Below, piece by piece: positions 7,940 to 14,131 of a DNA stretch of 17,471 nucleotides (its first letter is position 1; each line of letters starts with the position of its first letter). Location of the stretch: contig CBDHFJ010000050.1 of assembly GCA_965262315.1 (NCBI GenBank), positions 1 to 17,471 on the forward strand, read 5' to 3'. A program made the position numbers and the translations under genes. The DNA comes from JBCCFK01 sp965262315 (GTDB lineage: Bacteria; Actinomycetota; Acidimicrobiia; Acidimicrobiales; UBA8592). The notes beneath the pieces are model-generated. The model saw only the letters and a program-made list of their open reading frames with translations, was not told the origin of the DNA and did no database searches.

Positions 7940-8809
7940 ATGCAGGCCGACGGCACCACGGATCGGGTCCCACCCGAGGGGCTGTTCGCGCTGGGTGCAG
8001 TCTCGCAGTACGTGGGTGCGGCCATCGCCGTCGGGCTGTTCGACGAGATCGACGCCCCAGGCGTGGCGTTGCTGCGGGTGCTGGGCGCAGCGCTCATCGT
8101 CATCGCCGTCCGTCGGCCCTGGCGTCGAACCTGGACCCGTGAGGAGCTGGGCTGGACGGTGGCGTTCGGCATCGCCCTCGCAGGGATGAACCTGTGCTTC
8201 TACCTGGCCATCGACGAGCTGCCGCTCGGCAACGCGGTGGCCTTCGAGTTCCTGGGGCCGATCGTGGTGGCGGTGGTCGGCGCCCGGTCATCGCGCAACG
8301 CCGCCGCCGTGCTCCTGGCCATCGCGGGCGTCGCGCTGTTGGCCGAGGTGCAACCCGAGGGGTCGGCGAGAGGGGTGATCTTCGCCCTCTCGGCTGGTGC
8401 CGCGTGGGCGGGATACATCGTCCTCGGACACCGGGTCGCCCGGACCGGCGCGGCGGTGGACGGCCTGGGGCTCGGCATGCTCGTCGGCGCAGCGGCCATC
8501 TCGGTGGTCGGCGTCGGCGACCTCGGCCCGGCGCTCGACCGCCCCACCCTGCTGCTCCTCGCCGTGAGCACCGGCCTGTTCTCCAACGCCATCCCGTACG
8601 CCATCGACCAAGTCGTGCTGCGCCGGATCGACCAGTACCGGTTCGCGCTCCTGCAAGCGATGTTGCCGGTGTCGGCCACGATCATCGGATTCATCGCGCT
8701 GTCGCAGACCCCCAACGGCGGCGAGGTCGCCGGCATCGCCCTGGTGGTGGCCGCTCTGGTGCTCCGGGACCGCTCCAGCAGACCCGCAGAGTTTCCTCAA
8801 ACCGGCTGA
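7940..8809 (+). CDS. EamA/DMT-family exporter, RhtA-like
   Basis: Intact 289-residue integral membrane protein with about ten hydrophobic helices arranged as two EamA repeats. The stretch FYLAIDELPLGNAVAFEFLG is typical of the RhtA (threonine/homoserine exporter) branch of the drug/metabolite transporter superfamily, and the second half carries PYAIDQVVLRRIDQYRFALL, also RhtA-like. It probably exports small amino acids or related metabolites by proton antiport; the actual substrate cannot be told from sequence. It starts 66 nt after the oxidoreductase stop with its own apparent promoter, so it is probably a separate unit. This is the first gene in the window after the indel-rich stretch, and its frame is clean. 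Confidence 0.88.
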   Translation: MQADGTTDRVPPEGLFALGAVSQYVGAAIAVGLFDEIDAPGVALLRVLGAALIVIAVRRPWRRTWTREELGWTVAFGIALAGMNLCFYLAIDELPLGNAVAFEFLGPIVVAVVGARSSRNAAAVLLAIAGVALLAEVQPEGSARGVIFALSAGAAWAGYIVLGHRVARTGAAVDGLGLGMLVGAAAISVVGVGDLGPALDRPTLLLLAVSTGLFSNAIPYAIDQVVLRRIDQYRFALLQAMLPVSATIIGFIALSQTPNGGEVAGIALVVAALVLRDRSSRPAEFPQTG

Positions 8810-8826
8810 GATCCGGCCGATTGGAA

Positions 8827-8858
8827 CTCGTGGGTCGTCTGCACCACGAGCCGGTGCA
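8827..8858. other. Two overlapping, mutually exclusive hairpins downstream of the exporter
   Basis: CTCGTGG (8827-8833) pairs with CCACGAG (8844-8850), and TGCACC (8840-8845) pairs with GGTGCA (8853-8858). The stems share bases 8844-8845, so only one can form fully. One of them probably terminates the exporter transcript. The remainder of the gap 8810-8904 has no coding signal. Confidence 0.35.
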
Positions 8859-8892
8859 CATCGACCCATCGAAGACCATCGTCGGCCAGCGG

Positions 8893-8898
8893 GACAAT
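8893..8898 (+). promoter_or_regulatory. Candidate leaderless -10 element for the Tad operon
   Basis: GACAAT, a one-base variant of TANNNT, ends 6 nt before ATG 8905, the first gene of a three-gene overlapping operon. Confidence 0.35.
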
Positions 8899-8904
8899 CG
8901 TGCA

Positions 8905-9459
8905 ATGAGGCGGACAGACGAGCGGGGCGCAACGGCCGTGGAGATGGCGATCATCGGCGTCCTCGTCATCAGCATGCTGTTCGCCATCATCGAGGTGAGC
9001 ATGGCGTTCCGAACGCGAAACAGCGTCTCGAACGCCGTCAACCAGGCCGTCCGCGCCGCGTCGGTCGGCACCAACAACACCACCGCCGACCTCAACACGG
9101 TGCGAGCGGCCGCCGACGCCCTCGACATCACCGGCGTCGACATCACCCGCGTCGTGGTCTACCGGGCTTCGTCGCCGACGGCGGGGCCGACCACCACCTG
9201 CCACAACGGAACCTCGGTACCCGGCGTGTGCAACGTCTACACACCCACCGACTTCGCGCTGCCGGACTCCGCGTTCGGATGTGGGCCCACCGCACCGGAC
9301 CGGCACTGGTGCCCCTCCAGCCGCAGCGCCGACGTCGGCAGCCTGGACCTGGTCGGCATCGAGATCACCGCTGACCATCACTACCTGACCGGATTCATCG
9401 GCGAGACCTTCACGTACACGACCAGCTCGGTGCTGCCCGTCGAGCCCTCGGGATCATGA
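8905..9459 (+). CDS. TadE-like pilus assembly / pseudopilin protein 1
   Basis: Intact, 184 residues. The N-terminus RRTDERGATAVEMAIIGVL followed by a hydrophobic helix (about residues 14-32) and FRTRNSVSNAVNQAVRAASV is the classic TadE layout: a short basic cytoplasmic tail, RGAxAVE motif, one transmembrane helix, then an extracytoplasmic domain. That domain holds four cysteines (TTTCHNG, GVCNVY, FGCGP, HWCPS) at positions matched in the next gene. TadE-type proteins act in Tad/Flp pilus assembly. First gene of the operon; its stop overlaps the next start by 4 nt (ATGA). Confidence 0.88.
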   Translation: MRRTDERGATAVEMAIIGVLVISMLFAIIEVSMAFRTRNSVSNAVNQAVRAASVGTNNTTADLNTVRAAADALDITGVDITRVVVYRASSPTAGPTTTCHNGTSVPGVCNVYTPTDFALPDSAFGCGPTAPDRHWCPSSRSADVGSLDLVGIEITADHHYLTGFIGETFTYTTSSVLPVEPSGS

Positions 9460-10064
9460 TGCGCCGTCGCACCGACCGAGGCACCGCAGCCGTGGAGACC
9501 GCGCTCCTCCTGCCGCTCATCGCGCTGCTGTTCTTCGGCACGGTGGAGTACGGGTTCGCCTGGTCGGCGGCCTCGCGTGTGGAATCCGCGAGTGCAGCCG
9601 CGGCCCGAGTCGCCGCCCAAGCCGGAGACGAGCCGCTCGCGGACTGGGAGGTCCTGCAAGCGGTCCGGGGCGCGCTCGGCGGCAACGTCTCCTCGGTCGG
9701 CCGCCTCGTGGTGTACGACTCGACGTCGCCGGACGGCTCGGTCCCGAGCGTGTGTCTCACATCGTCCGCCTACGCCGCGGGCGGCGTGGCCGGGGTGTGC
9801 AGCGTGTACGGCCCCGACGACCTCGGTTCGCTGTCCCAGGCAACGTTCACGTCCGGGGGAGCCCACAACGGCGGCGCCGGGAACGCCTGTGGAGGCGCCC
9901 TCACCGATGGCTGGTGCCCCGACGATCGGGTCGACGGCGCCACCGCTCCGACGATGATCGGCGTCCACATCGACTACGCCCATGCCCGCGTCACCCAGTA
10001 CCTGCCCGGGGTGAGTGAGGCGATCAGCACCCATGCCGTCGCCCGACTGGAGCCGAGCGCATGA
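9456..10064 (+). CDS. TadE-like pilus assembly / pseudopilin protein 2
   Basis: Intact, 202 residues from ATG 9456 (a second ATG follows directly at 9459). The N-terminus RRRTDRGTAAVETALLLPLI, a hydrophobic helix and YGFAWSAASRVESASAAAAR give the same TadE layout as the preceding gene. The outer domain aligns with it: LVVYDSTSPDG, four cysteines (PSVCLT, GVCSVY, NACGG, GWCPD) and MIGVHIDYAH matching LVGIEITADH. The two genes therefore look like an old tandem duplication. Start and stop overlap both neighbours by 4 nt, so the three genes should be co-translated. Confidence 0.87.
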   Translation: MMRRRTDRGTAAVETALLLPLIALLFFGTVEYGFAWSAASRVESASAAAARVAAQAGDEPLADWEVLQAVRGALGGNVSSVGRLVVYDSTSPDGSVPSVCLTSSAYAAGGVAGVCSVYGPDDLGSLSQATFTSGGAHNGGAGNACGGALTDGWCPDDRVDGATAPTMIGVHIDYAHARVTQYLPGVSEAISTHAVARLEPSA

Positions 10065-11551
10065 ACCCCTCCACCCTCCGATCCGCCGGCGACCGCGGCG
10101 CAGCCGCAGTCATCGTGGGCATGCTGATGCTTCCGCTGGCTCTCTTCGTGGCGTTCGCCACCGACCTCGGCCTGTGGTTCCAGCGCGGTCAGGAGCTCCA
10201 GACCTCGGCCGACCTGGCGGCCCTGGCGGCCGCCGCAGAGATGCCGAACCAGACGGCCGCAGCCGTGATGGCAAACTCCACGCTGCGCGCGAACGGGGTC
10301 AACCCCGGTGACCCCGACATCAGCGTCGTGATCAGCCACCCTCGACCCGGCGAGGTCAAGGTGGACGTGACCGACAGCTCGGTGGACACGATCTTCTCCC
10401 GCCCGATCCTGAACTCGGTCTCGACCAGTCGGAGCGCCACCGCTCGCTACCTGCCGCCGATCGCCCTCGGGAGCCCGTCCAACACCTTCGGCGCCTCGTC
10501 GGTCCCGGTGACGCCGACCGACCAACAGATCTGGGCGGCGATCTTCGGGCCGAACACGCCCAAGCAACAGGGCGACCCCTATGCGACGTCGTGCGCCGGC
10601 CCCACCAACAGCTGCACCGAGACCAACAGCCTGTTCCGGCCCGATGGGTACTGGTATGCGATCGAGGTCGACACGGCAGGCCCGGTGACGGTCTCGCTCT
10701 ACGACGCCGGGTACTACGAGAACACCTGCGACTTCCCCGACGAGCAGTGCGACATGCTGCCCTGGGGCGGCAGCGCCGGCGGCATCGCCTTCGAGGTCTA
10801 CGACACCGATGCGAGCCCCCACGACTACACCGACAATCTGCCGATCGGGCCCGCTTGTCAGCTCTACATCGCGCCAGAGACCAACGCTGCGGTCTACGAC
10901 GACAAGTGGGCCAACCTCTGCACCTTCGTTGCCCACCAACCCGGCATCTACCCCGTGAACGTGCGGATGGACGCCTGGCAGGGTTGGGTGGCGTCACCGA
11001 CCAACGCGTCGGATCGCCGCAACGTCAACACCTACTCGATCCGTGCGAGCTCGGTCTCCGGGTCGCTCCAGCTCTACGGACTCGACGCGTTGGGCTTCGT
11101 CTCCAACGCCGACACGTCCCGCGACATCTCGTTCTGGCTCGCCCAGATCGACGAGGCGTACTACGGCCAGACGATCGAGATCGGCATCTTCGATCCCGGT
11201 GAGGTACCGCCGAACACCAGCCTCGAGATTCGCGACGGCAGCAACAACGTGCCGCCGTGCCGCTACGCGATCGTCGACCACAACCTGGCCGGGACCCCGA
11301 GTTGGACATCGCTGTCCACATGCCGGATCGTCACCAACCCGGCCGACAACAGTCGGCCCTACAACAACACGTGGCTGATGTTCGAGGTCGACATCCCGGA
11401 CACCTACACGTGTGGGACGTCGTGCTACTGGTCGGTGTTCCAGGACCTGGACCAGACCCAGGTCGACGGCGACGGCGATCCCCTCCAGGCCACAGAGCGC
11501 CAGACGTGGACCGTGCGGGTCAAGGGCGACCCGATTCGCCTGACCGAGTAG
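10061..11551 (+). CDS. TadG-related pilus assembly protein
   Basis: Intact, 496 residues. The N-terminus GDRGAAAVIVGMLMLPLALF with a transmembrane helix, then LGLWFQRGQELQTSADLAAL, is the conserved TadG-type N-terminal segment. The large outer part (residues about 130-496) is Cys- and aromatic-rich and looks like two beta-sandwich units: one around GYWYAIEVDTAGPVTVSLYD, the second from LQLYGLDALGFVSNADTSRD through WLMFEVDIP. I see no von Willebrand A MIDAS motif (DxSxS), so it differs from classical TadG. Its 3' end overlaps the convergent acetoacetyl-CoA synthetase gene by 32 bp. No tadA, tadB, tadC, flp or prepilin peptidase genes are in the window, so the secretion machinery must lie elsewhere. 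Confidence 0.85.
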   Translation: MNPSTLRSAGDRGAAAVIVGMLMLPLALFVAFATDLGLWFQRGQELQTSADLAALAAAAEMPNQTAAAVMANSTLRANGVNPGDPDISVVISHPRPGEVKVDVTDSSVDTIFSRPILNSVSTSRSATARYLPPIALGSPSNTFGASSVPVTPTDQQIWAAIFGPNTPKQQGDPYATSCAGPTNSCTETNSLFRPDGYWYAIEVDTAGPVTVSLYDAGYYENTCDFPDEQCDMLPWGGSAGGIAFEVYDTDASPHDYTDNLPIGPACQLYIAPETNAAVYDDKWANLCTFVAHQPGIYPVNVRMDAWQGWVASPTNASDRRNVNTYSIRASSVSGSLQLYGLDALGFVSNADTSRDISFWLAQIDEAYYGQTIEIGIFDPGEVPPNTSLEIRDGSNNVPPCRYAIVDHNLAGTPSWTSLSTCRIVTNPADNSRPYNNTWLMFEVDIPDTYTCGTSCYWSVFQDLDQTQVDGDGDPLQATERQTWTVRVKGDPIRLTE

Positions 11552-13481
11552 GGCTCGCGCCCAGCTCGGGCAGGTCTCGGAAGAGGTCGAGCGCCTCGGG
11601 GTTGGCGAGGGCTTCGACGTTCTTGACCTCTCGGCCATGGACGATGTCGCGGACCGCGAGCTCGGTGAGCTTGCCGCTTCGGGTCCTCGGCAGGTCCGCC
11701 ACGGCGATGATGACCGCGGGGACGTGGCGCGGCGACGCGCCGGTCCGGATCCTGGAACGGATCTCGCCCCTGAGCTCGTCGTCGAGCGTGGCGCCGTCGG
11801 CCAGGCGGACGAACAGCACCACCCGGGTGTCGTCGTCCCACCGCTGGCCGATGACCAGGCTCTCGAGGACGGCGTCGATGGCATCGACCTGGCGATAGAT
11901 CTCCGCGGTCCCGATGCGGACGCCGCCCGGGTTGAGGGTGGCGTCGGACCGCCCGTGGATCAGCATCCCACCGTTGGCCGTCCACTCGGCGTAGTCGCCC
12001 TGGTGCCAGCGGCCGGGGAAGCGCTCGAAGTACGCACCGTGGTAGCGATGGTCGCCGGGGTCGTTCCAGAACCCGAGCGGCGTCGACGGGAAGCTGGACG
12101 AACACACCAGCTCGCCCTGTTGCCCGGCGGCCACGGGCTCGCCGTGGTCGTCCACCACGTCGATCTGCAGACCGAGCCCGGCAACCTGGATCTCGCCCGC
12201 GTACACCGGCCCCGTCGGGTCGCCTGCCACCAGGCAGCCACAGAGATCGGTGCCGCCGGACATCGACTGGAGATGAACGTCGGTCTTGACGTGGTCGTAG
12301 ACGTACTCGAAGCCCTCCGGCACCAGCGGGGACCCGGTCGAGCAGATCGTCCGCATCGCCGACAGATCGTGGGTCTCCGCCGGGCGGAGCCCCTCCTTGT
12401 TCGCCGCATCGATGAACTTGGCGGACACCCCGAACAGGGTCGTCCCCGTCTCCTGAGCCAGGTCGAACAGCCGGTTGCCATCGGGGTGGAACGGCGACCC
12501 GTCGTAGAGCACGGCGGTGGCGCCGCTGCCCAGCACGCTGGCCAGCCAGTTCCACATCATCCAGCCGGCCGTCGTGAAGTAGAAGACCCGGTCGCCGTCG
12601 CGCACATCGCAGTGAAGCTGCTGCTCGGCAAGGTGTTTGAGCAGCACCCCGCCGGTCCGGTGCACGATGCACTTCGGCTTGCCGGTGGTGCCCGACGAGT
12701 ACAGGACGTACCAGGGGTGGTCGAACGGCAGCGGCTGTGTGTGCACGGGCGCCGGAGTGAACGGCGCCAGCGCATCCGACACCCGCCGCAGCGGCGCCGG
12801 GACGTCGGGCTGGTCGTCCTCGTCGTAGGCCACGACGAAGGTGTGCTGGATCGACGGAATGGCGGCCGCCAACTCGGCGACCTTGTCGACCACACCGAAG
12901 TGGGTGCCGCCGTAGTGGTAGCCGTCGCTCGCGTAGAGCACGCGCGGCTCGATCTGACCGAACCGGTCCTCGGCGGCGGCCACCCCGAAGTCCGGCGAGA
13001 CCGAGGTGAACACGGCGCCGATCGACGCCGTCGCCAGCATCACCGCGTAGATGTCGGGCGTGTTGGCCATCATCGCGGCGACCCGATCGCCGGCGCTGAC
13101 ACCCAGTGACGACAGGAGCTGCTGGTGCCGGGAGACCAGCGCCGCCAGCTCGTCCCAGCTCAGGTCCCGACGATGGCCCGCCTCCCCCCGAAAGAGCATC
13201 GCCGGTTCGGGGCCGGACCGGTGGAGCAGCGTGTCGACCACGTTCAACCGAGCGGTCGGGAACCAGCTGGTGTCGTGGATCGCGGCACCCGGCTCGAGGA
13301 CGGCATCACCAGGATCGCCGACGAGACCACAGAAGTCCCAGGCAGCAGCCCAGAACCTGGCGGGTTCAGCCACCGACCACGCATGCAGGTCTGCGTAGCT
13401 CGACGCACCCACCTTCGCCATGAAGGCGGCGGTGCGGGTCCGGGCGGCGCGTTCGGGTGACGGTGTCCACAGCGGTTCCAC
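11520..13481 (-). CDS. aacS: Acetoacetate--CoA ligase (acetoacetyl-CoA synthetase)
   Basis: ATP-dependent activation of acetoacetate to acetoacetyl-CoA, a cytosolic member of the ANL adenylating superfamily. Intact, 653 residues, the usual length for AacS. Visible features: N-terminal WSVAEPARFWAAAWDF (ACS N-terminal helix region), the P-loop YSSGTTGKPKCIVH, FYFTTAGWMMWNWLASVLGS, SMSGGTDLCGCLVAGDP (AacS-type substrate pocket), GDYAEW, LIHGRSDATLNPGGVRIGTA (A8 hinge) and the A10 region PRTRSGKLTELAVRD with the catalytic Lys. GTG 13481 is chosen because TACGCT ends 7 nt upstream and the next upstream codons look non-coding. Divergent from a cupin gene; convergent with and overlapping tadG. Likely role: ketone-body or polyhydroxyalkanoate-derived acetoacetate use. 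Confidence 0.95.
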   Translation of the reverse strand: MEPLWTPSPERAARTRTAAFMAKVGASSYADLHAWSVAEPARFWAAAWDFCGLVGDPGDAVLEPGAAIHDTSWFPTARLNVVDTLLHRSGPEPAMLFRGEAGHRRDLSWDELAALVSRHQQLLSSLGVSAGDRVAAMMANTPDIYAVMLATASIGAVFTSVSPDFGVAAAEDRFGQIEPRVLYASDGYHYGGTHFGVVDKVAELAAAIPSIQHTFVVAYDEDDQPDVPAPLRRVSDALAPFTPAPVHTQPLPFDHPWYVLYSSGTTGKPKCIVHRTGGVLLKHLAEQQLHCDVRDGDRVFYFTTAGWMMWNWLASVLGSGATAVLYDGSPFHPDGNRLFDLAQETGTTLFGVSAKFIDAANKEGLRPAETHDLSAMRTICSTGSPLVPEGFEYVYDHVKTDVHLQSMSGGTDLCGCLVAGDPTGPVYAGEIQVAGLGLQIDVVDDHGEPVAAGQQGELVCSSSFPSTPLGFWNDPGDHRYHGAYFERFPGRWHQGDYAEWTANGGMLIHGRSDATLNPGGVRIGTAEIYRQVDAIDAVLESLVIGQRWDDDTRVVLFVRLADGATLDDELRGEIRSRIRTGASPRHVPAVIIAVADLPRTRSGKLTELAVRDIVHGREVKNVEALANPEALDLFRDLPELGASPTRSGESGRP

Positions 13482-13488
13482 GGCGCGC

Positions 13489-13494
13489 AGCGTA
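13489..13494 (-). promoter_or_regulatory. Candidate leaderless -10 element for aacS
   Basis: Minus-strand TACGCT (TANNNT) ends 7 nt before GTG 13481. The palindrome at 13511-13526 covers the place where the -35 would lie. Confidence 0.5.
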
Positions 13495-13510
13495 CCGGTC
13501 AGGCCGGCGC

Positions 13511-13526
13511 CAAGCGGATCCGCTTG
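13511..13526. promoter_or_regulatory. 16-bp perfect palindrome, candidate operator between aacS and cupin gene
   Basis: CAAGCGGATCCGCTTG reads identically on both strands. It lies 29 nt from the aacS start and 31 nt from the cupin start, near the middle of the 76-bp divergent intergenic region, and over the expected aacS -35. A dimeric repressor such as a TetR-family protein is the likely binder. Confidence 0.6.
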
Positions 13527-13557
13527 TCCGCGGCGGGGCGGTCGGGGAACATCGCGT

Positions 13558-14103
13558 ATGGCCAGCTTCATCCCACCCAACGCCGAAGACCCGGTCGAAC
13601 AGGTCGACACGGGCCGCCCCCGCCGGGCCGAGCCGCGATTCTCGATCGTCCACGAGAGCCAGGTCCCCTGGACCGAGGTCGTCGCCCAACAGCACGGCGA
13701 CCGCCGGGTCTCGGTCCACGAGAAGTTCCTCGAGTGGTGCCCGGACCGCATGGTGGTACTCGGCCGATACGACCCCGGCATGGTGATCGAACGCCACGGC
13801 CACAAATCCGATCACCTGATCTACATCCTGGAGGGCGAGGTCACGGTCGGCGACCGAGTCTGCCCGAAGGGCACCTTCATCGTGCTCGAGGAGGGCGCCG
13901 CGTTCGGACCGCTCATCGCCCACGAAACCGAGGGCTGCCTGATGTTCGAGACGTGGCTGGACGACCCGTTGCCGGTGCCCGCGGACAAGGACGGGTACTA
14001 CTCGCTCCTGGCCGAGCGCGGCATCGAGCGACTCCCGAACCCGCCGTTCGAGCCACCAGCGCACGACACGGAGCGTTTCGGGTCCGGCGACCGCTTCTCG
14101 TGA
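13558..14103 (+). CDS. Cupin-domain protein
   Basis: Intact, 181 residues. A single central cupin barrel is visible: motif 1 is PGMVIERHGHKSDHLIYILE with putative metal ligands His80, His82 and His86 or Glu92, and motif 2 is EEGAAFGPLIAHETEG with His122. The N-terminal 60 residues (FSIVHESQVPWTEVVAQQHG) and a proline-rich end flank it. Such small cupins are often metal-dependent dioxygenases, isomerases or sensors; the substrate cannot be deduced. It is divergent from aacS and shares the palindrome, so the two may be co-regulated, which hints at a link to acetoacetate or diketone metabolism (inference only). It is followed after 28 nt by the regulator on the same strand. I see no clear -10 before the ATG. 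Confidence 0.8.
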   Translation: MASFIPPNAEDPVEQVDTGRPRRAEPRFSIVHESQVPWTEVVAQQHGDRRVSVHEKFLEWCPDRMVVLGRYDPGMVIERHGHKSDHLIYILEGEVTVGDRVCPKGTFIVLEEGAAFGPLIAHETEGCLMFETWLDDPLPVPADKDGYYSLLAERGIERLPNPPFEPPAHDTERFGSGDRFS

Positions 14104-14116
14104 AGGTTCGACGCGG

Positions 14117-14122
14117 TACCGT
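14117..14122 (+). promoter_or_regulatory. Candidate leaderless -10 element for the IniR-like regulator
   Basis: TACCGT (TANNNT) ends 9 nt before ATG 14132 and only 3 nt before GTG 14126. This favours ATG 14132 as the start. Confidence 0.4.
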
Positions 14123-14131
14123 CTTGTGACC

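Noticed and set aside
12637..12828. Small plus-strand frame inside aacS
   Set aside because: It lies opposite the conserved P-loop region of aacS and has no start signal or protein-like features.
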